Both the position numbers and the translations under genes were made by a program. The notes under the pieces were generated by a model. The model had not been told where the DNA came from, made no database searches, and was given only the letters and a program-made list of their open reading frames with translations. A stretch of 64,000 nucleotides of DNA, taken from NCBI RefSeq assembly GCF_014635705.1, contig NZ_BMDI01000001.1:636008-700007 (forward strand), written 5' to 3'. Shown one piece after another: positions 17,162-24,555 of the stretch (the first letter of the stretch is position 1; every line of letters starts with the position of its first letter). The stretch is from Oxalicibacterium faecigallinarum (GTDB lineage: Bacteria; Pseudomonadota; Gammaproteobacteria; Burkholderiales; Burkholderiaceae_D).

Positions 17162-17202
17162 GCCGGAAGCTGCTAAGAAACAAGCCTGCAACCATTGTTC
17201 AC
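17143..17202 (+). repeat. Left copy of the 60-bp att-flanking direct repeat
   Basis: Starts at the dif centre and runs past the XerD arm. It matches 28681-28740: the first 21 bases are identical, then eight or so bases differ, then about 31 bases match with a single mismatch, ending in CCTGCAACCATTGTTCAC. Homology beyond the XerD arm is not needed for recombination and hints at a shared history of both flanks. Confidence 0.85.
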
Positions 17203-17240
17203 AAAAAATACCCTATTCATGGGATGCAGACCAAACCACC

Positions 17241-17267
17241 GCCCGACACACAATGTCGGGCTTTTTT
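17241..17267 (+). terminator. Terminator just inside attL
   Basis: Stem GCCCGACA / TGTCGGGC, loop CACAA, followed by T6. No plus-strand gene precedes it in the integrated state. In the excised circle it would lie just behind the repressor gene (28334-28648) and attP, which would make it the repressor's terminator. Confidence 0.9.
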
Positions 17268-17282
17268 CTGTGCAACATCATA

Positions 17283-17516
17283 ATGTGTTTCGATCTATTC
17301 GGGGAAATTCCCGTCACTGAAGATGACATCTTCATGTGGGTTCAGGCCGTCGCCCCGCGCTGGCTCACACCAGAGCGTTCTTATCGTTCCTATGTCCGCA
17401 ACTACGATGTTCCCGGCAAAATCCGTGCGGCAAAACTATCCGGCCACTTCGACACTATCGTCTATCGGCCAGCACCGTCTTACCATGCACGGCTTGCACT
17501 CGCTGCCATCGTGTGA
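17283..17516 (+). CDS. Provirus protein of unknown function, plus strand
   Basis: 77 residues (MCFDLFGEIPVTEDDIFMWVQAVAP...), soluble and compact, containing the phrase YVRNYDVPGKIRAAKLSGHFD. No family recognised. The start is set at MCFDLFGE because the terminator hairpin sits directly upstream. It is one of only two plus-strand genes in the provirus and converges with the structural operon at 17517, with no gap. Confidence 0.6.
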   Translation: MCFDLFGEIPVTEDDIFMWVQAVAPRWLTPERSYRSYVRNYDVPGKIRAAKLSGHFDTIVYRPAPSYHARLALAAIV

Positions 17517-17618
17517 CTATTTTTTGATGAATCGACCGGTACGCTTGCTGCGTGCTGGTTTCTTGCTCGACGTTTTGCGAGTGGATTTACGTTTGGTGGT
17601 GCGCTTTTTGGTAGCCAT
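17517..17618 (-). CDS. Very basic 33-residue protein, provirus
   Basis: MATKKRTTKRKSTRKTSS... : 17 of 33 residues are Lys or Arg. Its ATG overlaps the TGA of the gene upstream (TGATG), so it is the last link of the coupled structural operon. Small basic proteins of this type can neutralise packaged DNA in tailless phages; that role is inferred. Confidence 0.75.
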   Translation of the reverse strand: MATKKRTTKRKSTRKTSSKKPARSKRTGRFIKK

Positions 17619-17755
17619 CAGAATTCCTTTATTTTCAATACAGTTTCGATTCGGGTCAGGCGTTTCTCGACGCCCATAGCCCACTTAAGAACGCCAACGC
17701 CGATACCGGCAACGCCAGTACCCTGCATCAGCAACAAGACCTCAACAAAGGTCAT
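17618..17755 (-). CDS. 45-residue membrane protein, provirus
   Basis: One glycine-rich hydrophobic segment (VLLLMQGTGVAGIGVGVLKWAMG) followed by a basic amphipathic tail. Start overlaps the stop of the gene upstream (ATGA) and stop overlaps the next start. Either a virion membrane protein or a lysis accessory protein. Confidence 0.7.
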   Translation of the reverse strand: MTFVEVLLLMQGTGVAGIGVGVLKWAMGVEKRLTRIETVLKIKEF

Positions 17756-17934
17756 TTCGGCGTGTTCGGACTAGGTAAGAACACGGCAGCGACACCCGCT
17801 ACATACGTCCCCACTTGCACCAACAAATTCACCTTTTCAGGCGACACACCGACCAGCACACCGAGCGCGGCCAGACCAGCCCACGCCGATGGATGCCTTG
17901 CGCGACCAATCGCATATTCCAAAATTTGATTCAT
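17752..17934 (-). CDS. 60-residue membrane protein, holin-like or virion membrane protein
   Basis: MNQILEYAIGRARHPSAWAGLAALGVLVGVSPEKVNLLVQVGTYVAGVAAVFLPSPNTPK has two hydrophobic segments joined by a short charged turn, the shape of small class II holins. The position near the end of the operon, a few genes after the lysozyme, also fits. A structural role in the internal membrane is the alternative. Confidence 0.7.
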   Translation of the reverse strand: MNQILEYAIGRARHPSAWAGLAALGVLVGVSPEKVNLLVQVGTYVAGVAAVFLPSPNTPK

Positions 17935-17948
17935 GGTTTCCCCTTGAG

Positions 17949-18122
17949 TTAATAAAGCGTGTTGCCAGATTGATCTTTAATCGTGATGCTGTTGCCAGCG
18001 ATGAAGTTTTGCAGCCATGGGATACGGCTAATCACGATGGATGCAATCACCAAGCCGCCGAGAACAATGATTCCCTCACGCAGCACGGCTTCTGGCGCCG
18101 GAATGATGTTTTTAAGTTTCAT
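17949..18122 (-). CDS. 57-residue membrane protein, provirus
   Basis: MKLKNIIPAPEAVLREGIIVLGGLVIASIVISRIPWLQNFIAG... : one membrane helix and a short polar C-terminus. The start lies two bases after the stop of the previous gene, so the longer frame is rejected. Likely a virion membrane protein. Confidence 0.7.
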   Translation of the reverse strand: MKLKNIIPAPEAVLREGIIVLGGLVIASIVISRIPWLQNFIAGNSITIKDQSGNTLY

Positions 18123-18124
18123 GG

Positions 18125-18430
18125 TCAGGAAAATACGTAAGAGAGAAATTCTTTTGCAGGGCATGCAAACGACGCATCCCACGTGCGCCCCTCGGCCTTT
18201 GCCCGCTCGCATTCGGTCATATTCGTACGCGGAATGCCGAGCGCATCGCCAGTGTTCAACACCACACCGGCAAACACACCATCAACCGCATTGAATGCCG
18301 CCGTGCCAACCGAGTACCCAAGATCACCGGCGATGCTTTGCATGCCCGATCCTTTCGACTTGATAACGGCATAGCCAACCGCGACGGCCAGCATGCCGCC
18401 TGCGATCAGATAGACGGTCGGGATTTTCAT
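18125..18430 (-). CDS. Provirus membrane protein, about 101 residues
   Basis: N-terminal membrane helix (IPTVYLIAGGMLAVAVGYAVI) and a soluble C-terminal part ending CERAKAEGRTWDASFACPAKEFLSYVFS with two Cys. The ATG at 18430 overlaps the upstream stop (ATGA). Function unknown; position fits a structural protein. Confidence 0.7.
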   Translation of the reverse strand: MKIPTVYLIAGGMLAVAVGYAVIKSKGSGMQSIAGDLGYSVGTAAFNAVDGVFAGVVLNTGDALGIPRTNMTECERAKAEGRTWDASFACPAKEFLSYVFS

Positions 18431-18795
18431 GGGCGATACCACCATGCATTCGGATTTGCCATTACTGGCCGGTTCTGGTTTGCGCCACCGGTCAGCACGC
18501 TATCTGTGATGGCCGAGATTGTCGGCGTCTGATAGCTGGAATTGTTGCCGGTCAGGACATCGTGAATCGTGCCGTTGATAAGCTGGCTATTCGGGATATA
18601 CGCGCCCGGATTGGCCGGATCGTAAGACGTGCCAGCCAGCGGGTTAATCGGGTTCCAGATCGATTGCGCGAACGAACGCGCACCGGTGTTGCCGCTGACG
18701 CTTGCCGCGCCAGTCAGCGAGAATCCCGACGCCTTGGCGATCATAAATGCCGCAGCACCTACCAGACCCAACACCATCAAATCATCGGTTTTCAT
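18427..18795 (-). CDS. Provirus protein with N-terminal membrane helix
   Basis: 122 residues: MKTDDLMVLGLVGAAAFMIAKASGF is a membrane segment; the remainder is Asn/Ser/Pro-rich (NPINPLAGTSYDPANPGAYIP) and ends in NAWWYRP. The start has AAGGG upstream. The low-complexity polar body suggests an extended virion-surface or membrane-anchoring protein. Confidence 0.7.
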   Translation of the reverse strand: MKTDDLMVLGLVGAAAFMIAKASGFSLTGAASVSGNTGARSFAQSIWNPINPLAGTSYDPANPGAYIPNSQLINGTIHDVLTGNNSSYQTPTISAITDSVLTGGANQNRPVMANPNAWWYRP

Positions 18796-18803
18796 ATGCG
18801 CCC

Positions 18804-19457
18804 TTATCCAACGCTGACGCCGCCAGCCTGCGCATATACATACGCCGCCGTTGCCATCGTGATTACTGGTTGACCGTATGGGGAACCCGGCATGCTTGCC
18901 CATTCACGCGCAACCTTGCTTAGTGCGACGGTAAAGCGCCCCGCTTTCACGTCATCCAGCGCACCACGCGCCGCGATACGGCCAACGGCACCAATATCCT
19001 GCGATGCTGGCGAGAAGTCGGGCAGGCGCATGATGCGTGCCGTCTCATCCCACGTGCCAGTGAGAAATTGATATGCACCCGCCGCCGACGACGAATAGCC
19101 GCTTTTTTTGATGACCTTGCGCGGATGGTCTGCGAAGCTGGAAAACAGCGAACCGCCAAAATGCATGCGGTAGCCGTTTTCGCTGCTGGTTCCCTCACCG
19201 CGACGAATGACGCGCAAGAACGCTTGAACATTGCTGTTCTGTACGTCTGCTGTCGTCACGTTTGCCATTGCTGATAACTTCATTGTTCCACCTGTAATCT
19301 GATCGATTGCACCCGCCGCTGTTTCTGTGACATCGACGTAAATGCCCTGCACCGTGTCCACCACGCCGCCATCGCCTGCCGCCTGTCGGGTACGCATCCA
19401 GTAGAACGCGGCACCAACAACGAACGTGGCAGCGGCCACTTTGACGGCGCTATTCAC
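18804..19457 (-). CDS. Membrane-anchored lysozyme / lytic transglycosylase (GH104-like)
   Basis: 217 residues. A membrane helix (about 5-20) is followed by a linker and a lysozyme-like domain: FLRVIRRGEGTSSENGYRMHFGG with the likely catalytic Glu at 88, then SSAAGAYQFLTGTWDE. The pattern matches phage-lambda-type endolysins (glycoside hydrolase family 104). The anchor suggests a virion-associated enzyme that opens peptidoglycan during entry, as in membrane-containing phages, rather than a free endolysin; it could also serve release. It overlaps the gene upstream by 8 bp. Confidence 0.82.
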   Translation of the reverse strand: MNSAVKVAAATFVVGAAFYWMRTRQAAGDGGVVDTVQGIYVDVTETAAGAIDQITGGTMKLSAMANVTTADVQNSNVQAFLRVIRRGEGTSSENGYRMHFGGSLFSSFADHPRKVIKKSGYSSSAAGAYQFLTGTWDETARIMRLPDFSPASQDIGAVGRIAARGALDDVKAGRFTVALSKVAREWASMPGSPYGQPVITMATAAYVYAQAGGVSVG

Positions 19458-19866
19458 CCAACGCCCCTAACTCTTCACGCAACGTCGCCGCCTGTGCTTC
19501 CAGCAACACAAGCAAATCGATATCGCTTGCGTTTGGCTCTTCGCCTATCGCCATTGCTAACGCGATTGCACGTGCAGGCCTTGCGCTTTCACCGTCGATG
19601 CGCCAAAGCTCCGCCATGATTTCCATGCGCCGCTTTTGCGCTTCGGTTAATTGCTCCGCCTGTGTTTCCTCTTTCGGCAGGGTCTTGTATTCCCACGCAC
19701 CGTCAATGAAAAATCGACCTGATCCATCGATATGTGGAGGCGGTTCAACTTCTGTCGAATGCGTCGGGATCAGGTACTTGCCCTCTTCCATTGGCGACTT
19801 CGGCGCACTGTACGAACAGATAAATTCACCGGTTGCTTCGTCAAAGAGATAAACAATTTTTTCCAT
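19450..19866 (-). CDS. Tail-fibre-assembly-like protein
   Basis: 138 residues. MEKIVYLFDEATGEFICSYSAPKSPMEEGKYLIP... GAWEYKTLP followed by a charged helix resembles the proteins that pair with fibre genes in tailed phages (tail fibre assembly/chaperone type). It lies directly behind the collar-domain spike gene, the same order as fibre and fibre-assembly genes. A helper for the vertex spike is inferred. Confidence 0.65.
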   Translation of the reverse strand: MEKIVYLFDEATGEFICSYSAPKSPMEEGKYLIPTHSTEVEPPPHIDGSGRFFIDGAWEYKTLPKEETQAEQLTEAQKRRMEIMAELWRIDGESARPARAIALAMAIGEEPNASDIDLLVLLEAQAATLREELGALGE

Positions 19867-19870
19867 GTTC

Positions 19871-20302
19871 TTATGCGTATTGAATGCATTTAAGGACACG
19901 AACGCCCGCCGCCAAATTCGCATCGCCGCCCGTATTCGATGTGTTTGTGTTGCTGTATGTCGGATACGTATCACCACCACCGCCCGGATATCGGATGACG
20001 CTTATCACGCTCATTGGCACCGTATGATTGTGTTGAATGACTTGACCCGCCGTACTCTCACCAACGTTGCCATTTGCTTGCACAAGGGTGTGATCCGGTT
20101 TAAGCCAAGGCAGACCGAATGTGGTCACACCGTCACCCGCGCCCCACCGAGTTCCGATTGCTAAAAATAGCTTTGCATATGCCTCACGCGAGACATTCGT
20201 TTGCGCGATGGGCAACGCGATTGCACCGGCTGGCGGGACTGTTCCGGCATGGTCGAAAATATCGCCTGCCTTACGTGCTTTGCCGCCCTTAGTAATCGCC
20301 AT
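19871..20302 (-). CDS. Collar-domain spike / receptor-binding protein candidate
   Basis: 143 residues. LPIAQTNVSREAYAKLFLAIGTRWGAGDGVTTFGLPWL is the phage tail-collar (microcystin-dependent protein) motif. The C-terminal part is Gly/Thr/Asn-rich with HNHTVPMSV, as in trimeric fibre tips. In a tailless phage this would be the vertex spike that binds the host, the role P1 plays in PM2. No similarity to P1 itself is claimed. Confidence 0.72.
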   Translation of the reverse strand: MAITKGGKARKAGDIFDHAGTVPPAGAIALPIAQTNVSREAYAKLFLAIGTRWGAGDGVTTFGLPWLKPDHTLVQANGNVGESTAGQVIQHNHTVPMSVISVIRYPGGGGDTYPTYSNTNTSNTGGDANLAAGVRVLKCIQYA

Positions 20303-20304
20303 CC

Positions 20305-20853
20305 TTAACCCTCGACTGTCAGGATTTTTGTATTGGCAATATCGCCGATGGCTACCACCGCGCCGGTTGTCACGAAGCCCTGCAGCTCATAACTACCGCC
20401 TGCCTCGATCTTGACGCCGTTTGCAATCGTCGCCGCGGCTCCATCGAGCCGAACGAAGATGTCACCTGATACCGCATTGTTTTGAATGAGCAGATATCGG
20501 CGCGACGTGTTTGCATTCAGCAAAACACCGCTGACGGTCCCCACCGTTTTTAACGCCTGTACAAACGATCCATTCACCGCGCCGTTCGGCGGTTGGTCAT
20601 ATGTGATCGTGTTCCCGTATCGCATCGCGATATTTACCGGGTTGTTGACCTGGCTAAGCAGCCGTACTTTGTCAAAGGCGACAGAGAACTTTTCGGAGTA
20701 GCCAGCGCCGATTTTTTCAGCACGTGCGATTTCACGGCCAGCCGCGTAAAAAATCACCGTCAACGGCGCACCGGCTTCCAGAACGCGGAAAAAATCCGCC
20801 TGTTCCGAATACTCCAAAAATCCGCCCGCTTGGATGGTGTCGAGAATAATCAT
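20305..20853 (-). CDS. Putative vertex/penton or minor capsid protein
   Basis: 182 residues, beta-rich and without a signal or membrane helix. The C-terminal half reads RRYLLIQNNAVSGDIFVRLDGAAATIANGVKIEAGGSYEL, a beta-sandwich-like pattern found in many phage structural proteins. Its position directly before the collar-domain spike gene suggests a vertex base. This assignment is inference. Confidence 0.6.
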   Translation of the reverse strand: MIILDTIQAGGFLEYSEQADFFRVLEAGAPLTVIFYAAGREIARAEKIGAGYSEKFSVAFDKVRLLSQVNNPVNIAMRYGNTITYDQPPNGAVNGSFVQALKTVGTVSGVLLNANTSRRYLLIQNNAVSGDIFVRLDGAAATIANGVKIEAGGSYELQGFVTTGAVVAIGDIANTKILTVEG

Positions 20854-21245
20854 CAGAATTTTCCTTTGGTCATCACCAGCGCAGCAGCGGCAGCGATGCC
20901 GAGTACCACAACGGTTTTTTGATCGATCGCACCGCGCTTATCGTTTTCAGCCGACGCCATCGCGGCGAGTGCGGTTTGCTGACCTGTTTGCAGCATGTCC
21001 GCGCCTGTCGTGAACAGCTTTGTGCCGAACTCGATCAGCTTGCCTAGATTGGCGCTGTTGTCGTCGCTGGCATCGGTTGCAAAGTTCAGCGCCGCCTTGA
21101 CGATGTCGCCGTCCATTGACTCGATATTGGCGACGATGGAAGAGCCACCCGCCGCAACGATGCCGCTTTCGGTGACGATGCGGTTGTCATAGCTGGACGT
21201 TTGCGTCGTTTGGTTCGCCTGCGAACTGCTGCTACTGCGTCCCAT
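20853..21245 (-). CDS. Provirus protein with C-terminal membrane helix
   Basis: 130 residues: Ser/Thr/Gln-rich start (MGRSSSSSQANQTTQTSS), a helical middle, and a C-terminal hydrophobic anchor (VVVLGIAAAAALVMTKGKF). Overlaps its neighbours at both ends. Likely a virion protein tied to the internal membrane. Confidence 0.7.
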   Translation of the reverse strand: MGRSSSSSQANQTTQTSSYDNRIVTESGIVAAGGSSIVANIESMDGDIVKAALNFATDASDDNSANLGKLIEFGTKLFTTGADMLQTGQQTALAAMASAENDKRGAIDQKTVVVLGIAAAAALVMTKGKF

Positions 21246-21624
21246 GATTTAATTCCTTTTCAAGCACAATTTCACCGCCTCGATATCCCTGCCCTGCCAA
21301 CTTCTTTATGAGGCCGACTCGCGCCGTATGGATACGCACCGATTTGCAGTCGATGAACATGCGTTCGATTGCTGGTAACACGTGCTTTGTCAGATCGATA
21401 TCTGCACGCCCGCCCGCTGCCACCACCACGCCCTGACTGAAGTTCGCCAACGTGTCCACGCGCAACACAAACGCCGCTACCGTGTTTTCGCTGTCATCGA
21501 TCACCGCAAACAACACCGCGCCGTTTTGCGCCTGCAGTTTTATATCCTCGATGCTGGCCGTCGATAACGCACTGGCAATGAATGCCTCGGTTACCGGATT
21601 CCAGTCGGCTTTCTCGATTCTCAT
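21232..21624 (-). CDS. Provirus protein, possible GNAT-like fold
   Basis: 130 residues, soluble. Segments VLFAVIDDSENTVAAFVLRVD and HTARVGLIKKLAGQGYRGGEIVLEKEL resemble the strand-helix order of N-acetyltransferase-like phage proteins, but no acetyl-CoA loop is convincing. The ATG at 21624 overlaps the upstream stop. Function unknown. Confidence 0.65.
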   Translation of the reverse strand: MRIEKADWNPVTEAFIASALSTASIEDIKLQAQNGAVLFAVIDDSENTVAAFVLRVDTLANFSQGVVVAAGGRADIDLTKHVLPAIERMFIDCKSVRIHTARVGLIKKLAGQGYRGGEIVLEKELNHGTQ

Positions 21625-21914
21625 TTTTTGACGTACCGCCAAGCGACGAGGAACACGGCCCCTACGATCAGATAAGGCAGATATTTGTCGAATTGCCCGG
21701 TTTCCGTTTGCGTGCGTTCTGTCGAAATTCCCGCGTTGTCACCGAACGTCACATTGAAGCCGGATGTGTCGAACAGATTGCCGCCGATGGTGCCAAGGCT
21801 TGACGCATTCGACGGCCCTGCCGGTGGCGCTTGCGCTGCATTCAAGGCAGCACCAATCACCGCCGCGTATGGATTCACCGCCGCCGTTGCGGCTAACGCT
21901 GCATCACCGCTCAA
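21621..21914 (-). CDS. Provirus membrane protein, 97 residues
   Basis: Ala-rich N-terminus, polar middle (SGFNVTFGDNAGISTERTQTETGQFDKYL) and a C-terminal membrane helix with a short basic end (PYLIVGAVFLVAWRYVKK). Overlaps both neighbours by 4 bp. Probably a virion membrane protein. Confidence 0.72.
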   Translation of the reverse strand: MSGDAALAATAAVNPYAAVIGAALNAAQAPPAGPSNASSLGTIGGNLFDTSGFNVTFGDNAGISTERTQTETGQFDKYLPYLIVGAVFLVAWRYVKK

Positions 21915-22168
21915 TTTTTCACCATCACGACCGCGACCACGATTGCACCGATAAGCAGGATCGGCGGGATGCCGAGAACGTTGCCCTGTACCGGCTGACC
22001 TTGGATATACGGTTCGCCCCAGTTGTTGTATTGCTGCATCTGCATGGCTTGCAGTTGCATAAGGTTCGCGGCGTTATTGGCCTTGATTTGCTGATTGTTG
22101 TTGGCGTAAGAGATTCCGCCGTCAACCAGCTTTGTGCCGACCTGCCCTAACCAGTTTTGCCAGTCCAT
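21911..22168 (-). CDS. Provirus membrane protein, 85 residues
   Basis: Gln/Asn/Met-rich helical N-terminal half (NNNQQIKANNAANLMQLQAMQMQQYNNWG) and a C-terminal membrane anchor (ILLIGAIVVAVVMVKN). It is the first gene behind the coat protein, with a short GC hairpin (GCCCG/CGGGC near 22192-22209) in between. Confidence 0.72.
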   Translation of the reverse strand: MDWQNWLGQVGTKLVDGGISYANNNQQIKANNAANLMQLQAMQMQQYNNWGEPYIQGQPVQGNVLGIPPILLIGAIVVAVVMVKN

Positions 22169-22221
22169 GAGATACCCCTTTCCATTGATCAGCCCGACCT
22201 AAGCCGGGCACCGAAACCTAA

Positions 22222-23052
22222 TTACAGGTTTGCCAGCGGATCGAGGTATTCCACGATGACTTCGCCGCTATCAGCAGCACTGAAGTCGAGCAGCAATTCG
22301 ACGGTTTTTGCGTCGGAGGTGTTGAACGATTTTGTGACATCGCCATCGACTACGAAGTCGAGCGTGTACATATTCGTCTGTGGAACGCGACCTTTGCTCT
22401 TTTGCTCGAATTCGTTTTCGTCCTTCACCGACTCATGCACGATCAGGCTGTTTTGCTTGACAGTCGCGCCGGTCATATTGCCGCTGTGGAAAACGTGGAT
22501 ACGCTTAATGGTCGAACCCGTCTGGCCGACTGGCAATTGGATCGGCAGCTTGCCGCCCGTCGATACGTTGAACGGATACGGCAGGTATTTCGACATGAAT
22601 GGCGCGAACCGTGCCCATTCGCCGCCGCGCTGTTTCTGCGTGGCCGATTCCATCAGGATCGCTTTAAGCTCTGGTGCCGTTGCGCCTGCGATGGTTACTT
22701 CCGTGGTCAACATGGCAGCGCCTTGCGACGTATCCAACGCACCAACCATGCGGTCATATTCGTTATTCAGGAAATAATCCGTGAACGGGATATCAAGGAA
22801 CTTCGCGTCTGTGCTGTTCGCGCCGCGATAGGCGTTGATTTTCAGCAGTTGCGGGCCGGTCAAATCAATGATCGTCTTGCCGTTGATCTTGAATTTGATG
22901 CGGGTAATCATGGCGATGGTGAATGCACCGCCGCCCAATTTCAGACGCACACATTCGATGGTCTGGCCCGGCGTGATTTGATTGGTTGCGGTGCCGGTGG
23001 CGACCACGTTGGAATACGGCAGTGCGTAATGCACGATGCGACCGATAGACAT
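22222..23052 (-). CDS. Major capsid protein, PM2 P2-like (double jelly-roll candidate)
   Basis: 276 residues against 269 for PM2 P2. It has no signal peptide or membrane helix and is strongly beta-predicted, in two halves: IVHYALPYSNVVATGTATNQITPGQTIECVRLKLGGG... and KRIHVFHSGNMTGATVKQNSLIVHESVKDENEFEQ...VIVEYLDPLANL. It is the largest structural gene and has its own conserved leader with an AAAAGGAT ribosome site, fitting the most abundant virion protein. The P2-like call rests on length, beta content, context and general resemblance; a structure prediction would settle it. Confidence 0.75.
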   Translation of the reverse strand: MSIGRIVHYALPYSNVVATGTATNQITPGQTIECVRLKLGGGAFTIAMITRIKFKINGKTIIDLTGPQLLKINAYRGANSTDAKFLDIPFTDYFLNNEYDRMVGALDTSQGAAMLTTEVTIAGATAPELKAILMESATQKQRGGEWARFAPFMSKYLPYPFNVSTGGKLPIQLPVGQTGSTIKRIHVFHSGNMTGATVKQNSLIVHESVKDENEFEQKSKGRVPQTNMYTLDFVVDGDVTKSFNTSDAKTVELLLDFSAADSGEVIVEYLDPLANL

Positions 23053-23131
23053 TTCTTTTATCCTTTTCGGCTGGCCCGGTAAGGCTTCGCCGTCTGGTGC
23101 GTTACCTGCTTTGTGAGCAGTTGGCGCAGAT
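23053..23131 (-). promoter_or_regulatory. Conserved leader, copy 1 (upstream of capsid gene)
   Basis: About 75 bp, ending at the capsid start codon, match 24903-24980 in blocks: TTTCGGCTG, CCCGGTAAGG, GCCGTCTGGTGCG, CCTGC and TTGTGAGCA (plus-strand sense). It includes the ribosome site and a potential hairpin, so it is most likely a transcribed 5' leader or a promoter-leader unit. Confidence 0.75.
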
Positions 23132-23156
23132 TAAAACGATGGTTTCTTTTGTCCGA

Positions 23157-23309
23157 TTACAGGACAGCGTTCACGTATGGCACACGCTTGGCGACGGCAA
23201 CAGCGCCAACGGCCAGACATGCAGCCTTGACATAGGACGGGCCAAACTTGTAACCGGCGAACAGAATGCCGCCAGCGATTGCCAATGCAGTGATTTGCGA
23301 TTGATTCAT
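23157..23309 (-). CDS. 50-residue membrane protein, provirus
   Basis: MNQSQITALAIAGGILFAGYKFGPSYVKAACLAVGAVAVAKRVPYVNAVL: two short hydrophobic segments. The ATG at 23309 has a very strong ribosome site (GGGAAGAAGGAA), better than the longer frame. It stands alone between a terminator and the capsid leader, so it may be expressed at high level as an abundant virion membrane protein. Confidence 0.75.
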   Translation of the reverse strand: MNQSQITALAIAGGILFAGYKFGPSYVKAACLAVGAVAVAKRVPYVNAVL

Positions 23310-23392
23310 TTCCTTCTTCCCTTCAGTGCAGTTACACATGATTAAGTGAGTGATAAAACAGGTGCCGATTTTGTCGATCTTTTTTCACTCTG

Positions 23393-23430
23393 AAAACAGC
23401 CTGTTACCGTTACAGGAAACAGGCTGTTTT
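23393..23430 (-). terminator. Terminator behind the packaging ATPase gene
   Basis: A perfect 13-bp stem (AAAACAGCCTGTT / AACAGGCTGTTTT) six bases after the ATPase stop. T runs on both sides are short but present. It separates the replication/packaging unit from the structural unit. Confidence 0.85.
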
Positions 23431-23435
23431 TCGTC

Positions 23436-24044
23436 TTATCTGCGCAACTTTTTTTTCACTTTTTCTTTCGTTACCGGGTCGTATTGGATGAATTCAAACG
23501 CTTCCAGCGCCGCCAGTTCCGCTACAGGAATGCCGGTTTTCTTGGCCACGTAGTCGGTATCGTCTGGCCGGGACAGAAAGCAGACGTATTCCGATGCATT
23601 GCCGATGGCCGTTTTATCGGCCTCGGCCCATCGTTGCGATATCGCATAAATGTTGATGCCGCGCTTGAGTCCACGGCGCACCAGAATCCCCCAATGCGTC
23701 GGTGCTTTACCGGGTGTCGATACGTCTGCCAGTTCTTCTCCGATGAAGTCCAACGCCTTGATGTATCGGCCTGCATAGAAAACGGCCCGGCAAAGGAAGT
23801 CATATTCGTCTTTCAGATTGCCGCCCGTCACATAGGCAAGCCGCATATGCCCCGGCGTTTGAATTGCCTGTAACAGTTCGTCCCGCGTCGTGATTTTTCT
23901 GTATCCGGGTAGCGCTGCCCATTGATCCTCCGGATCCCATGCAACAACACGCTTTGACGTGGCTACCATCCTTGCAACTTGCGTGGACTTGCCGCACCGA
24001 GAAGCGCCAGAAACGACGATCAGTCGCCCGTCAATTGTTTTCAT
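23436..24044 (-). CDS. Genome-packaging ATPase, PM2 P9-like (FtsK/HerA superfamily)
   Basis: 202 residues. Walker A GASRCGKST (13-21), a hydrophobic strand ending in acidic residues (ALDFIGEELAD) as Walker B, and a later YAISQR segment as in sensor regions. Size matches PM2 P9, and small packaging ATPases of this kind are a hallmark of membrane-containing tailless phages. An inovirus Zot-type protein is the nearest alternative, but that would have a membrane helix and be longer. It overlaps the gene upstream by 14 bp. Confidence 0.82.
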   Translation of the reverse strand: MKTIDGRLIVVSGASRCGKSTQVARMVATSKRVVAWDPEDQWAALPGYRKITTRDELLQAIQTPGHMRLAYVTGGNLKDEYDFLCRAVFYAGRYIKALDFIGEELADVSTPGKAPTHWGILVRRGLKRGINIYAISQRWAEADKTAIGNASEYVCFLSRPDDTDYVAKKTGIPVAELAALEAFEFIQYDPVTKEKVKKKLRR

Positions 24045-24555
24045 GTGGCTGCACCTTTCCCATCACCAGCCCCTTTTCCGCTGGCGCCACATCCGGCGTC
24101 GGCCCTACCTGCTGTCCGAGCGGTAACGGTGTCACTTTTTCGACCTGGCTGGATTTTTGACGCGCCGCGATATCACCGGCCACGCCCACATACGTTGCGT
24201 ATGCCAGCGGCCCGACCACCATTAGCGCCATCAACTCTTCGCCGTACTTGCCGCCGATGCCATCGGCCAGCCATCCATGCTTGATGCACACCGGCTCCAC
24301 GGCCTCGCCTACGGCCTGACAGACTTCTTTTGTGTAAATCTCTTTCACCGATGGGAACATCGGCCCGACGACGCCAACCATCATTGCCAGCGCACCTGCA
24401 ATTTCCTGCGACAGCGACACGCCCGGCGCTTGCTGTTCCTGTTCTGGCGTAGTGGCACCCGGTTGCGGTTGCCCCTCCCCTGCCATCGCTGTCAGCGCGG
24501 CCAGTTCTGCAGCCTGTTCGCCCGGCATTTCCTGTTCTTGGACTTGTTCGGACAT
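24031..24555 (-). CDS. Provirus membrane protein, about 174 residues
   Basis: Gln/Glu/Pro-rich N-terminal third, then hydrophobic segments (IAGALAMMVGVVGPMFP and LMALMVVGPLAYATYVGVAG) around a Cys-containing loop (VCQAVGEAVEPVCIKHGW), and a polar C-terminus. The start overlaps the previous stop (TGATG). Candidate for a virion membrane protein that works with the ATPase. Confidence 0.7.
   Translation of the reverse strand: MSEQVQEQEMPGEQAAELAALTAMAGEGQPQPGATTPEQEQQAPGVSLSQEIAGALAMMVGVVGPMFPSVKEIYTKEVCQAVGEAVEPVCIKHGWLADGIGGKYGEELMALMVVGPLAYATYVGVAGDIAARQKSSQVEKVTPLPLGQQVGPTPDVAPAEKGLVMGKVQPHENN

Noticed and set aside
23436-24044. Reading the element as a filamentous phage with Zot-like protein
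   Set aside because: The ATPase has no membrane helix, there is no pVIII/pIII-like pair, and a large beta-rich coat protein plus lysozyme do not fit an inovirus. The DUF3693 repressor and dif use are shared with inoviruses but are not decisive.
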